Source of the DNA: JBAWWY01 sp037144355
GTDB taxonomy: Bacteria; Bacillota; Clostridia; Peptostreptococcales; Anaerovoracaceae
Length of the DNA stretch: 64,000 nucleotides
Reading direction: 5' to 3'
NCBI GenBank assembly: GCA_037144355.1
Contig: JBAWWY010000001.1
Span: forward strand, 186,001-250,000
In this document: piece by piece, positions 34,501 through 43,205 of the stretch
Position numbering within the stretch: the first letter of the stretch is position 1
Layout: each line of letters begins with the position of its first letter
The notes under the pieces: generated by a model
The model's input: only the letters and a program-made list of their open reading frames with translations
The model's database searches: none
Told to the model about the DNA's origin: nothing
Position numbers and translations under genes: made by a program

Positions 34501-35799
34501 ACCAATTTCAATTATTTCGTTTTCACTTGCGTATAAGCCAGTAGTTTCCAAGTCGAAAACAACATACTCATCATCAATTGATAATTCTTTAGGATATTGG
34601 CAAGATTCTTCCTGGTCATTTATTATATAAGCTTCAACACCATAAATTATTTTTATTGAGTTGTTTAAATCCTTAGCGCCAACCATTGCTTCTGGGAATG
34701 CCTGCAATACTCCGTGATCTGTTATTGCAACAGCCTTGTGCCCCCACTCCGCAGCAGTTTTAATCAACTCTTTAGTTTCACAAAGACCATCCATGCTGCT
34801 CATCTTGGTGTGGGCATGAAGTTCAACCCTTTTAACAATTGAATTATCAATTCTTTTCTCAATAATAATTTCTTCAATATCCTTTGCCATTATTACCAGG
34901 CTGTTTTCGAAGTTGTCAAATTCAAGGTTTCCTCGTACTTTTATTGAATCACCCTCTTTTAGACTTGCTAAAAGATCCTTGCCTTTTTCATTGTTTATGA
35001 ACAATTTTATGCAAATAGAACTTGTGAAATCATTGATTATAAGTGAAATAAGCAATTTGCTGTTTTTTATCGACCTAGACAATATTGTGAATATCTTGCC
35101 TTGTACAACCACATAATCGCTCTGATTTGACAAACTCTCGATTTTTATTGGATCTTCCACAATTTTTTTCCCCAGAATCATCCCTTTCACATTGATTTTC
35201 GAATTGGCTCTTGGAGCTGCAAGTTTTGGCATGCTTCTTTTCGGAGCTTCCAAAATAGTTTGGTGGTTCTTGTCGTCGATTTCTCCTTTTGTTGCTTCAA
35301 AATGCAAAATATGATTTTCGAAAGATATTTTAACTTTCAATCCAAAGTTTTTTTGAAGTATGATTTCAAGTTCTCTTGAAACTTTGTCGTTGAGTTCATT
35401 CACCGCTCTCATGCCAAGTGCCTTGATATGTATGATATTTTCTACTTCATCATAACAATAGTCCTCAGGGAAAATTACTTTCGCAGACTGAGGTGCTATT
35501 TTACCTGCTTCAGAAACTAAGTATGCAAGGTATATGTTGATAATATCAACTTTTTCTATTACCAAATCTGTATAAATGAAATTAAAAGAAATTCCGCTGA
35601 TTTGCGGAAGCTCTTTTTTTATTTCAACTTCAATTTTATCAAGATCGTCATAAGGTATAATAAAATTAAGTTTTATATCCAGTAGAAGGCAATTTGTCTT
35701 TTTAGACAATTTCGCCTTTTCCAATTCAAAGACAAAATCATTTATGGAACTTCTCTTTAGATAGTCCCAATTTATTACCCTTGATATTATACTTTTCAA
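31522..35799 (-). CDS. polC: DNA polymerase III alpha subunit, PolC type
   Basis: A 1425-residue replicative polymerase of low-GC Gram-positives. In order: N-terminal domain, OB fold (about 225-310), PHP domain (VELHAHTKMSSMDG, about 328) split by a DEDD proofreading exonuclease (FDLETTGLY about 420, AHNSTFDMSFL, HHRAMDDAGTCAKI), then the polymerase core (GSRGSVGSSFAATMSG, a zinc-binding cysteine segment CPKCKYSDFSNTENCGCG, and DIDLNFASEYQ with catalytic Asp). The start is TTG at 35799 with GGAGG 6 nt upstream. Normal length. Confidence 0.97.
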   Translation of the reverse strand: MKSIISRVINWDYLKRSSINDFVFELEKAKLSKKTNCLLLDIKLNFIIPYDDLDKIEVEIKKELPQISGISFNFIYTDLVIEKVDIINIYLAYLVSEAGKIAPQSAKVIFPEDYCYDEVENIIHIKALGMRAVNELNDKVSRELEIILQKNFGLKVKISFENHILHFEATKGEIDDKNHQTILEAPKRSMPKLAAPRANSKINVKGMILGKKIVEDPIKIESLSNQSDYVVVQGKIFTILSRSIKNSKLLISLIINDFTSSICIKLFINNEKGKDLLASLKEGDSIKVRGNLEFDNFENSLVIMAKDIEEIIIEKRIDNSIVKRVELHAHTKMSSMDGLCETKELIKTAAEWGHKAVAITDHGVLQAFPEAMVGAKDLNNSIKIIYGVEAYIINDQEESCQYPKELSIDDEYVVFDLETTGLYASENEIIEIGAVKILKGEIIEKFSSFLCPVVKPIPKRITELTGITNEMVKEYTNRSQILNNFKSFIGDLPLVAHNSTFDMSFLKAAFEKSGLIVENNIIDTLYLSRLLVKEVKDHKLNTLAKHFGIDQRNHHRAMDDAGTCAKILNNIFEKLKDNGVFYINDIEKLAKKNIEYKNIETYHAIILVKNYQGLKNLYRLISMAHLQYFYKKPRIPKSLLSEYRDGLLLGSACEAGEVFQGILNRKSDEDIYKIIDFYDYLEIQPLINNDFLIANERLKDKDELIDINKKIIDMAKNKGKLVVGTCDVHYIEKEDSIYRKILMAGQGYKDIEGDKGLYFRTTEEMMGEFSYLDEELTQEIVVTNTNLIADMIDVILPVPDGVFAPSIEGSEEILRDICEKTAKERYGEILPEIVEKRLSRELNSIITHGYAVMYVVAEMLVKKSMEDGYLVGSRGSVGSSFAATMSGITEVNPLPPHYICPKCKYSDFSNTENCGCGIDMKDQDCPICSEKMLKDGFDIPFEVFLGFDCDKEPDIDLNFASEYQSVAHKYTETIFGKDHVFRAGTIGTIASKTAYGFVKKYFDERGETTSKWEVERLTKSCTGVRRTTGQHPGGVMIVPEDKEIYDFCPIQFPANDESSNVITTHFDYHSISGRLLKLDILGHDVPTMIKMLQDLTGVDPLKVPLKDEKVDSIFTTTKGLNLDIKNYRYSNGTFGIPEFGTKFVRQMLEATKPNAFSDLIRISGLSHGTNVWINNAQELIANNTAVLKDVISTRDDIMNYLIGKGVENKIAFKIMESVRKGRGISEEEALIMRKNSVPDWYIESCQRIEYMFPKAHAVAYVMMSYRIAYYKVYFPLEFYAATFSLKVNDFDCDTILKGIKAVEKKICAIEDMEKSSSKKNESELTVLELAYEMYGRGFEFLKPGIDTSDASMFKVVDGKLLMPLRAISGVGENAAKAIYSANKQGPFYSIDDLTMRTKINKTAIESLRNQGVLDAIPETDQITLF

Positions 35800-35825
35800 A
35801 ACATTCCTCCGAGTTTTATGCCAAA

Positions 35826-36890
35826 TTATTTATCGCTTAATAAACTTTTTATTTCTTCTATGAGACATTTCTTTATTTCATCACGTTCTAAGGGCTTTAC
35901 AATTTCTCCGCTCTTGAATAATAATGCCTTGCCTTTTCCACATGCGATTCCAATATCGGCTTCTCTTGCCTCTCCTGGTCCATTGACCTCGCAGCCCATT
36001 ATTGCTATGTTTATTCGTTTTTCCGATTTTATATCCTTGACTATGTCCTCCACCTCTTGCAATATCTCATCCAAATCCATGTTTGAACGTCCGCAAGTCG
36101 GGCAAGCAATAATATTAATTCCATCTTTCCTTATTTCACAGGCACGCAGTATCTCTTTCGCATAAATTACTTCATTTACCGGGTCGCCAGTCAGAGAAAC
36201 CCTGATAGTATCCCCAATACCGCCCAAAAGAAGAGATCCAATTCCTATTGATGACTTTATCTTTCCACTGACTAGCCCCCCGGCTTCTGTAATTCCAATA
36301 TGAATAGGGTAGTTCATCTTGTCGGCGATAATCTGATGTGCGTCATAATTCAGTTTGACGTTTGATGATTTTAAAGAAACAACTATATCATTAAAACCCA
36401 TTTCCTCAATCATGGATATATTTCGCATTGCACTAAGAACTAATCCCTCCGCTGTAACGCCACCGAATTGAGTTAGGATATCCTTTTCCAACGAACCTGA
36501 ATTTACGCCGATTCTAATGGGTATGCTTCTCTCCTTCGCCAACTTGATTATCTTTTTGACTTTATCGCTATCTCCAATATTTCCTGGATTAATTCTAATC
36601 TTGTCAGCACCATTTTTAATCGCTTCGATTGCAAGCCTATAATCAAAATGAATATCAGCCACAATTGGCATATCAACTACTCTGCGGATGTCTTTTAGCG
36701 CTTCTATTGCTTCGAAATCAACAATTGCGCATCTTATAATCTGGCAACCAGCTTCCTTGAGCCTCATAATTTGAGAAACTGTGGCAGCAACATCACGGGT
36801 ATCTGTATTTGTCATTGATTGAATTGATATTTCAGCATCTCCACCAATATATAAACTTCCGCATCGAATTTTTTTTGAATTTCGTCTCAT
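35826..36890 (-). CDS. ispG: 4-hydroxy-3-methylbut-2-enyl diphosphate synthase
   Basis: A 354-residue [4Fe-4S] enzyme of the MEP isoprenoid pathway (converts MEcPP to HMBPP). It has a TIM-barrel N-terminal domain (SIQSMTNTDTRDV; VADIHFDYRLAIEA; RINPGNIG) and a C-terminal cluster domain with Cys ligands in CPTCGRSNMDL and GCEVNGPGEA, plus a conserved Glu. With dxr and uppS nearby, it shows that this organism uses the MEP route to feed undecaprenyl phosphate. Confidence 0.96.
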   Translation of the reverse strand: MRRNSKKIRCGSLYIGGDAEISIQSMTNTDTRDVAATVSQIMRLKEAGCQIIRCAIVDFEAIEALKDIRRVVDMPIVADIHFDYRLAIEAIKNGADKIRINPGNIGDSDKVKKIIKLAKERSIPIRIGVNSGSLEKDILTQFGGVTAEGLVLSAMRNISMIEEMGFNDIVVSLKSSNVKLNYDAHQIIADKMNYPIHIGITEAGGLVSGKIKSSIGIGSLLLGGIGDTIRVSLTGDPVNEVIYAKEILRACEIRKDGINIIACPTCGRSNMDLDEILQEVEDIVKDIKSEKRINIAIMGCEVNGPGEAREADIGIACGKGKALLFKSGEIVKPLERDEIKKCLIEEIKSLLSDK

Positions 36891-36924
36891 GTTTTCCCCT
36901 TACATATTTTAAGATTAATCGACT

Positions 36925-37926
36925 TTACACTATTTTTACAACATCCTGGATAGTTATCCATATCATTAGTGAAAATAGCATAAGCAGTCCTGCAAAATGA
37001 ATTTTATTCTCAATTTCATCGGTTATTATTTTACCTGTGAACTTTCTTATAAGCATGAAAGTCAAACGTCCACCATCTAAAGCTGGAAAAGGTAGAAGAT
37101 TTACTATTGCTAGATTTAAACTAATTAAAGCTGTCAGATTCGCTAGATAAGCAAATCCCTTATGAGCGAATTCACCAATAGTGTTAACAATGCCAACCGG
37201 CCCCATTAAATCAGCTGTGGATCCTTGTCCTGTTATAAGTTTTCCAAGATACTGCAACATCATTCCAGCCATTTCAAAAGTGCCTGTGAAGCCTAAAGTT
37301 ATAGCTTTCAAAGGATTTTTATCAAAAGATGGTGTTATGCCGATTATTCTCCTGTTATTGACATCTTTACCTATTTTGGAAGATATTTGCATATCTTGGT
37401 TGTTGCGGTTAACAGTAATATTTATATTGTCACCTTTGCTGTTTGAAATAGCAGTAACTACTTCATCCCAGGAAGATATTTTTATATCGTTGATCTTAAT
37501 TATCTTGTCCCCGGCAAGCAATCCTGCTTCCATGGCAGGCTTATCAACTGAAACTACATTTATAACAGTTGTGGGAAAGCCGTAAGAAAAATATATCAAG
37601 GACAATATTACAATTGTTGTCAATAAATTCATCATGGATCCAGCAATAACAACTAGGGCTTTTGCCCATGTCGGCTTATTGTTGAAGGCACTCGGGTCGT
37701 CAGAGTTTTCCTCTTCCCCTTCCATCTTGACAAATCCACCAATAGGCAAGGCTCTTAAGGAGTATTCCGTGTCCCCTTTTTTCCTTCTAAATAATACTGG
37801 CCCCATGCCAATTGCAAATTCATTTACTTTTATTCCAACTGCTTTCGCTGTAATGAAATGCCCAAATTCATGAACAAAAATCAAAAAACAAAATACAACA
37901 ATAGCCCAAAATAACGTTAACAACAT
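36925..37926 (-). CDS. rseP: RIP metalloprotease RseP (site-2 protease)
   Basis: A 333-residue intramembrane zinc protease that cuts regulatory membrane proteins such as anti-sigma factors. The first transmembrane helix carries HEFGH near residue 19. One PDZ domain spans about 110-175 (GLLAGDKIIKINDIKISSWDEV). The second active-site motif, NLLPFPALDGG, is near 280, followed by a last membrane helix. It overlaps dxr by 10 nt in the conserved dxr-rseP-ispG order. Substrates are not known from sequence. Confidence 0.95.
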   Translation of the reverse strand: MLLTLFWAIVVFCFLIFVHEFGHFITAKAVGIKVNEFAIGMGPVLFRRKKGDTEYSLRALPIGGFVKMEGEEENSDDPSAFNNKPTWAKALVVIAGSMMNLLTTIVILSLIYFSYGFPTTVINVVSVDKPAMEAGLLAGDKIIKINDIKISSWDEVVTAISNSKGDNINITVNRNNQDMQISSKIGKDVNNRRIIGITPSFDKNPLKAITLGFTGTFEMAGMMLQYLGKLITGQGSTADLMGPVGIVNTIGEFAHKGFAYLANLTALISLNLAIVNLLPFPALDGGRLTFMLIRKFTGKIITDEIENKIHFAGLLMLFSLMIWITIQDVVKIV

Positions 37927-39059
37927 AGTTTAATTACCTTCTTCCTAGTCTCTTTATCAATTTGCAACACTTCTTCAATTGTGCTGCAAGGCGTTGGTTT
38001 ATGATCATTTAGTATTTTCTTAATATTGTTTTGAATATCCAAAAATGAAATCCTATTTTCAAGAAACATATTTACCAAAATTTCATTTGATGCGTTTAAC
38101 ACTACTGGATAACTTTCGCCCATTTTTAATACTTCATATGCAAATCCTAGGCAAATGAAAGTATTTAAGTCAGGTTCCTCAAAGCTTAGTTTGGTTGACG
38201 AGTTAAATACAAACCCTGCACTTTTGCTTTTCAACCTGTCTGGATATTCCAATGCATAACTTATAGGAATTTTCATGTCGGCATTTCCCATTTGTGCAAT
38301 TATTGAATTGTCATGATATTCAACCATGGAATGAATAATGCATTCTGGATGGATCAGTACTTTGATTTGCTCTGGTTCTAATCCAAACAGCCATTTAGCT
38401 TCAATAACTTCAAGCCCCTTATTCATCAAAGTCGATGAGTCTATTGTTACTTTATTCCCCATTGACCATTTGGGATGGTTTAAAGCTTCCTTCAATGTAG
38501 CCTTTTCTAATTTTTCAATAGTGCTACCCCTGAAAGGTCCACCAGAAGCCGTAATGATTATTTTTTTTACAAATTCCCTTTTACTGCCCTCAAGACATTG
38601 GAAAATGGCACTGTGCTCACTGTCAATAGGAATTATTGCTGCATTGTTGTCCAAGGCAGCTTTCATGATTATTTCACCCCCGGCAACCAAAGTTTCCTTG
38701 TTTGCAAGAGCGACATCTTTACCTGATTTCAATGCGGCGAATGTTGGAACTAGTCCGCTTATTCCTACCAACGCATTTACAAGCAGATCGGAATCAATCA
38801 ATGAGGCCGCCTCGACAAGCCCATTTTCTCCAAAGCGAAAATCCACATTTGGATACTTTCCATGTAATTCAACTATATCTTGCTCTTTTGAGACAACAAC
38901 AACACCAGGAGAAAATTCCTGAATCTGTTGGTCCAGAAGTTTGGTGTTCGACTTGCACGAAAGAACAAGAACCTGATATTTATCCATATTGTTCCGGATA
39001 ACTTCCAAAGTTTGTGTTCCTATTGATCCAGTTGATCCCAAAATTGAAATCTTTTTCAT
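37917..39059 (-). CDS. dxr: 1-deoxy-D-xylulose-5-phosphate reductoisomerase
   Basis: A 380-residue NADPH-dependent enzyme of the MEP pathway. The Rossmann motif ILGSTGSIGTQTLEV is at the N-terminus. IDSEHSAIFQCLEG, TASGGPFRG and HPKWSMGNKVTIDSSTLMNKGLEVIEA are the metal- and substrate-binding blocks, and the C-terminal helical domain follows. It is cotranscribed with cdsA upstream and rseP downstream. Confidence 0.97.
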   Translation of the reverse strand: MKKISILGSTGSIGTQTLEVIRNNMDKYQVLVLSCKSNTKLLDQQIQEFSPGVVVVSKEQDIVELHGKYPNVDFRFGENGLVEAASLIDSDLLVNALVGISGLVPTFAALKSGKDVALANKETLVAGGEIIMKAALDNNAAIIPIDSEHSAIFQCLEGSKREFVKKIIITASGGPFRGSTIEKLEKATLKEALNHPKWSMGNKVTIDSSTLMNKGLEVIEAKWLFGLEPEQIKVLIHPECIIHSMVEYHDNSIIAQMGNADMKIPISYALEYPDRLKSKSAGFVFNSSTKLSFEEPDLNTFICLGFAYEVLKMGESYPVVLNASNEILVNMFLENRISFLDIQNNIKKILNDHKPTPCSTIEEVLQIDKETRKKVIKLCC

Positions 39060-39125
39060 AATATTTCAACGAACCACTATTGCAGGTTCATTATTCCTTT
39101 CGTTATTGAAGGGTAAGTTAATTTA

Positions 39126-39911
39126 TCACTTCAAAATCAATATATTCAAATAATAATATACAACTGGTGCCGTAAACAAAACGCTGTCGAATCTGTCCAG
39201 CATTCCGCCATGTCCAGGAATCAAGTTGCCATAGTCTTTTATACCCATTTTTCTCTTAAATATTGAAGCTGTCAAATCTCCAAGCTGGGCAAAGATACTT
39301 CCAATGAATCCTAGTACAAGACAATGTACCAATAATCCATCTGTAAAAAAATACCCGAATATTCCGCAAAATATTATACTGGATAATGTTCCTCCGATTG
39401 CACCTTCTACTGTCTTTTTGGGGCTGATGCTTGGGCAAAGCTTATGTTTTCCAAATAAATATCCGGAAAAATAAGCCATTGTGTCAGTACCAAATGCAAT
39501 GATTAAAACAACCCATACAAATTGTGAATATCCCGGAATTTTGTCAATTAAGACAACATGAAACAGGAAATATACTATGTATATAATTCCAGTTAGTGTT
39601 GACATTGCATCTTCGAGTTTCATTTCCGCGTCTTTAAAAAGATAAATCAAGCTTCCCAAGACTACTGCAAAGAACCATAACATATAATATTTTGGTTCAT
39701 TTATAAAAATTGAAAATGCATACAAAGTCAAAATACCCAGATAACCTATGAAATAAGATGGCTTGATATTAACTTTATTAAAGCCTTTGTAGAATTCTCT
39801 CAAACTTACCATACTTATTAAAATGCAGCCAACAAGTAGTGTAATACCTCCAAAATAGATTATTAGAAGCAATGGAGCGAGAATCAAAGCTGATAAAACT
39901 CGGGTTTTCAT
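39126..39911 (-). CDS. cdsA: Phosphatidate cytidylyltransferase
   Basis: A 261-residue multi-pass membrane enzyme producing CDP-diacylglycerol for phospholipid synthesis. About seven to eight hydrophobic segments are visible. The signature near the C-terminus is intact (KRKMGIKDYGNLIPGHGGMLDRFDS), and GTDTMAYFSGYLFGKHKLCPSISPKKTVEGAIGG is the conserved central loop. It starts 2 nt after uppS, so the two are coupled. Confidence 0.96.
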   Translation of the reverse strand: MKTRVLSALILAPLLLIIYFGGITLLVGCILISMVSLREFYKGFNKVNIKPSYFIGYLGILTLYAFSIFINEPKYYMLWFFAVVLGSLIYLFKDAEMKLEDAMSTLTGIIYIVYFLFHVVLIDKIPGYSQFVWVVLIIAFGTDTMAYFSGYLFGKHKLCPSISPKKTVEGAIGGTLSSIIFCGIFGYFFTDGLLVHCLVLGFIGSIFAQLGDLTASIFKRKMGIKDYGNLIPGHGGMLDRFDSVLFTAPVVYYYLNILILK

Positions 39912-39913
39912 TT

Positions 39914-40639
39914 TTATACTCCTCCATACCTTCTCTTTCTATTTTGATATTCTATTATAGCTTTTTCCAAGTCCGACTTTTTAAAATCTGGCCATAATAT
40001 ATCTGTAAAATATAGCTCGCTATATGCAGACTGCCAAAGAAGAAAATTGCTCAACCTCATCTCGCCGCTAGTTCTAATTATTAGGTCAGGATCAGGTATG
40101 TCTTTTGTGTACATATAGTTTTCAAAATCGATTTCACTCAGTGTCTCAGGATCTATTGTTCCCTCCTTCGATTTTTGAGCCAAGGCTCTCACCGCAGACA
40201 TTATTTCATCCCTGCTCCCATAATTGAGTGCAATATTGAAAACCATTCCTGTATTTTCCCTGGTAGTTTCCAATGATCTTGCAAGCTGGTCTACAGCTTC
40301 CTTGGGTAATTTTTTAAAATCACCTATAATATTTACTTTAACATTGTTTGCATGCAATTCTTTAAGTTCTTTTTCGATGTAGAATACAAGTATTTTGAAA
40401 ATGCCTGAAACTTCGTCTGCAGGTCTCTTCCAATTTTCTGTTGAGAAAGCATAGACCGTTAAATATTTCAAACCCATTTCGGATGATGCTTCAACTATTT
40501 TCTTTAGGCTTTTCATCCCGGCATTGTGCCCTGCCAACCTTGGAAGACCTCTACTCTGTGCCCATCTGCCATTTCCATCCATTACAATTGCAATATGTTC
40601 TGGAATCTGATTGTAATCAATTGATTTCGATTTGATCAT
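39914..40639 (-). CDS. uppS: Undecaprenyl diphosphate synthase (isoprenyl transferase)
   Basis: A 241-residue cis-prenyltransferase that makes the C55 carrier lipid for cell-wall synthesis. The catalytic start HIAIVMDGNGRWA, then RLAGHNAGMKSLKK, YAFSTENWKRP and the C-terminal TSGEMRLSNFLLWQSAYSELYFTD are all present. The last block usually reads RTSGExRLSNFLLWQ, so it is normal. The start was moved to the ATG at 40639, since the longer frame begins with TTG and GAGGA fits the ATG. It overlaps the 76-codon ORF by 23 nt. Confidence 0.96.
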   Translation of the reverse strand: MIKSKSIDYNQIPEHIAIVMDGNGRWAQSRGLPRLAGHNAGMKSLKKIVEASSEMGLKYLTVYAFSTENWKRPADEVSGIFKILVFYIEKELKELHANNVKVNIIGDFKKLPKEAVDQLARSLETTRENTGMVFNIALNYGSRDEIMSAVRALAQKSKEGTIDPETLSEIDFENYMYTKDIPDPDLIIRTSGEMRLSNFLLWQSAYSELYFTDILWPDFKKSDLEKAIIEYQNRKRRYGGV

Positions 40640-40847
40640 ATTCTTTATCCTCAAATTCCTGGACTTTGCAAACAGTTAAAATATATTTATTATTTCCAAA
40701 CTTTTGCTGGATGACCCTAAGGTCTCCTGTTACTTCCTTCTTTGATTTTGGGAAAATCTCAATAACTTCAAATGAGATATTTTTCTCACGAAGTTTCTCC
40801 TTCGCTGTTTCCAATTTATAACCTAATAAGTCTATTTTATAATCCAA
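40617..40847 (-). CDS. Small conserved protein, PASTA-like, between frr and uppS
   Basis: A 76-residue soluble protein from a TTG start with GAGG 9 nt upstream. It begins 4 nt after frr and overlaps uppS by 23 nt, so it is certainly translated within the operon. Residues 5-60 (LLGYKLETAKEKLREKNISFEVIEIFP, then VIQQK and a beta strand YILTVCKV) resemble one PASTA-like beta-alpha-beta unit without signal or membrane anchor. I do not recognise a named family. A role linked to carrier-lipid or wall synthesis is only suggested by position. Confidence 0.75.
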   Translation of the reverse strand: MDYKIDLLGYKLETAKEKLREKNISFEVIEIFPKSKKEVTGDLRVIQQKFGNNKYILTVCKVQEFEDKEYDQIEIN

Positions 40848-40851
40848 ATTG

Positions 40852-41403
40852 TTATACCTCTAGAATTTCTCTTTCCTTTGCCGCACATATGGCATCAATT
40901 AAATTGATATGTCCGTCGGTAAGCTTTTGAATCTTTTCAAGTTCACTCTTTAAGTCATCTTCAGTTATTTCGCCATTCTTTTCTTGTTTCTTAAGCTCTT
41001 CATTGGCATCTCTTCTTTCATTTCTAATGGCTATCTTGTCATCTTCTCCCATTTTCCTTATGATTTTAACAAGATCTTTCCTTCTTTCCTCAGTAACTTG
41101 AGGAATTAAGAGTCTAATTACTTTTCCATCATTTGAAGGGTTGATTCCAATATTTGCAATATTGATCGCTTTTTCAATATTTGGTATTGTCTTGGGGTCA
41201 AAAGGTGATATAAGCAACATTCTTGGTTCTGGAACGGATACGTTGGACATATTCTTGATTGGTGTTGGATTGCCATAGTAATCAACCATGACTTTATCTA
41301 AAATAGCTGGGTTTGCTCTTCCAGCTCTTACTGTGTTCAAGTTTTCTTTCAAAACCAAAATTGACTTGCTCATTCTTTCTTCGAGTATTTCCTTGACTTC
41401 CAT
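40852..41403 (-). CDS. frr: Ribosome recycling factor
   Basis: A 183-residue factor that, with EF-G, splits post-termination ribosomes. Conserved blocks are present: LNTVRAGRANPAILDKVMVDYYG, FDPKTIPNIEKAI, LTEERR-like VTEERRKDLVKIIRKMGED and a Lys/Glu-rich C-terminal helix. GGAGG precedes the ATG. Usual pyrH-frr order, 64 nt after pyrH. Confidence 0.96.
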   Translation of the reverse strand: MEVKEILEERMSKSILVLKENLNTVRAGRANPAILDKVMVDYYGNPTPIKNMSNVSVPEPRMLLISPFDPKTIPNIEKAINIANIGINPSNDGKVIRLLIPQVTEERRKDLVKIIRKMGEDDKIAIRNERRDANEELKKQEKNGEITEDDLKSELEKIQKLTDGHINLIDAICAAKEREILEV

Positions 41404-41467
41404 TTTTTAAACCTCCTAATAAATAAATCGACTTCAAATTTTGTCTTTATATTAACAATTTTTATAG

Positions 41468-42172
41468 TTACCTGATTATGGTTCCTATTTTTTCTCCGTA
41501 AATCGCTTTCAAAATATTCCCTGGCTCATTCATTCCAAAGACATGGATCGGAATATTATTGTCCATGCATAAGGAAGCAGCCGTTGTATCCATTACTCCA
41601 AGCCCCTTTTCAATAAGATCCATATGTGTTAGTGTTTCGAATCTCTTGGCGTTTTTATTTGTTTCTGGATCGGAATCATACACTGCATCTACTTTTTTGG
41701 CTAGCAATATTATTTCCGCATCGATTTCAGCGGCTCTAAGCGCTGCTGTTGTGTCAGTTGAGAAGAATGGATTGCCAGTCCCCGCTGCAAATATAACTAC
41801 TATGTTGTTTGACAAGTGTGCCATTGCTTTTCTTCGAATATATGGCTCTGCGACTTCTTTCATTTCAATTGCGCTTTGTACCCTGGTTGGTATATTGATA
41901 TTTTCGAATGCGTCTTGAAGTGCCAAAGCATTGATAACCGTTGCGAGCATTCCCATATAATCCGCAGTGGCCCTATCCATGCTGCTGCTGGTTCTGCCTC
42001 TCCAGAAATTGCCTCCACCAACTACTACTCCAACCTGGACTCCCAAATCAACAATATTTTTAATTTGCATGGCAATATTATTCAGCATTTCTTCATCAAG
42101 GCCAAATTTTTTAGCTCCCGCCAATGCTTCGCCGCTTATCTTAAGTATTATTCTTTTATACTTCGGTTCCAT
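41468..42172 (-). CDS. pyrH: UMP kinase
   Basis: A 234-residue hexameric amino-acid-kinase-fold enzyme converting UMP to UDP. It has KISGEAL at the start, GVVVGGGNFWRGR (about 50), DYMGMLATVINALALQD, FAAGTGNPFFSTDTTAALRAAEI and the acceptor-site segment LLAKKVDAVYDSDP. It follows the rpsB-tsf operon but is separated from it by a strong terminator, so it probably has its own promoter or depends on read-through. Confidence 0.96.
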   Translation of the reverse strand: MEPKYKRIILKISGEALAGAKKFGLDEEMLNNIAMQIKNIVDLGVQVGVVVGGGNFWRGRTSSSMDRATADYMGMLATVINALALQDAFENINIPTRVQSAIEMKEVAEPYIRRKAMAHLSNNIVVIFAAGTGNPFFSTDTTAALRAAEIDAEIILLAKKVDAVYDSDPETNKNAKRFETLTHMDLIEKGLGVMDTTAASLCMDNNIPIHVFGMNEPGNILKAIYGEKIGTIIR

Positions 42173-42214
42173 TTAATTCCCTCCAATATTTAAGTTCAGA
42201 ATGCAAAATGCTAT

Positions 42215-42243
42215 AAAAAAGGGACACTAGCATAGTGTCCCTC
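42215..42243 (-). terminator. Intrinsic terminator of rpsB-tsf
   Basis: GGGACACTA (42221-42229) and TAGTGTCCC (42233-42241) form a perfect 9-bp stem with a 3-nt loop, followed on the minus strand by TTTTTT. It lies 19 nt after the tsf stop. Confidence 0.92.
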
Positions 42244-42261
42244 AATTATAACATAAATATC

Positions 42262-43176
42262 TTATTTATTCATTTGTTTTGCAACTTCTTCGGCAAAATT
42301 TTCTTCTATCTTTTCTATTCCCTCGCCGACTTCAAACCTGGTCATTCCAATGACTTTGATTGATTTTCCAATCATCTTGGCATTGTTTTGAACGTATTGT
42401 GAAACGCTGATATCTCCGTCTTTAACAAACTTCTGCTCAAGCAAACATGTTTCCTTAAGTTCCTTCTTGAGTCTGCCAATTACCATTTTTTCCACAATAT
42501 CAGCTGATTTTCCTTCATTTAGAGCCTGTTGAATCAGAATCTTCTTTTCACTTTCAAGATACTCCTGATCAATTGAACTTTCATCAACAAACTTTGGATT
42601 CATGGATGCTACCTGCATCGCCACATCTTTACCCATTGTTGCTACTTCATCATATGAGGCATCTGTTTCGAGTTGTACAATGACACCGATTTTACCTCCG
42701 CCATGAGTATATCCAACATTGACGATTCCAGCTGTGTCGAATTTGGCAAACCTTCTAATAGTAAGGTTTTCTCCGATTCTAGCTATCTTGGTGCTTAGAA
42801 CTTCTGAAACAGTTCCTTCTTCTTTGTATTTCAATCCCAACAATTCAGTAACATCTGAAACCTTGTTGTTTAGAATTATTCCAGCTAAACTTGATACAAA
42901 GTCAATGAATTCATCATTCTTGGCTACGAAATCAGTTTCTGAATTGACTTCAACCGCAACTGCCTGATGTCCATCTTTTGAAAAAGCAAGATTCACAAGA
43001 CCTTGTGAAGCAACTCTTCCAGCTTTCTTAGCAGCCTTGGCAAGGCCTTTTTCTCTTAATGTTTCTATGGCTTTTTCCATATTTCCATCGACCTCAGTCA
43101 ATGCACCTTTGCAATCCATCATTCCTGCGCCAGTTCTTTCTCGCAGTTCTTTAACCATTCCTGCAGTAATTTGCAT
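42262..43176 (-). CDS. tsf: Elongation factor Ts
   Basis: A 304-residue guanine-nucleotide exchange factor for EF-Tu. The N-terminal UBA-like domain (VKELRERTGAGMMDCKGALTE) and the core block (VEVNSETDFVAKNDEF) are clear, and two dimerisation-type core repeats follow (MQVASMNPKFV, LLEQKFVKD). Full length. It follows rpsB by 29 nt and is closed by a strong terminator. Confidence 0.97.
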   Translation of the reverse strand: MQITAGMVKELRERTGAGMMDCKGALTEVDGNMEKAIETLREKGLAKAAKKAGRVASQGLVNLAFSKDGHQAVAVEVNSETDFVAKNDEFIDFVSSLAGIILNNKVSDVTELLGLKYKEEGTVSEVLSTKIARIGENLTIRRFAKFDTAGIVNVGYTHGGGKIGVIVQLETDASYDEVATMGKDVAMQVASMNPKFVDESSIDQEYLESEKKILIQQALNEGKSADIVEKMVIGRLKKELKETCLLEQKFVKDGDISVSQYVQNNAKMIGKSIKVIGMTRFEVGEGIEKIEENFAEEVAKQMNK

Positions 43177-43205
43177 ATATATATCCTCCCGAATTCTAAA
43201 AATGC

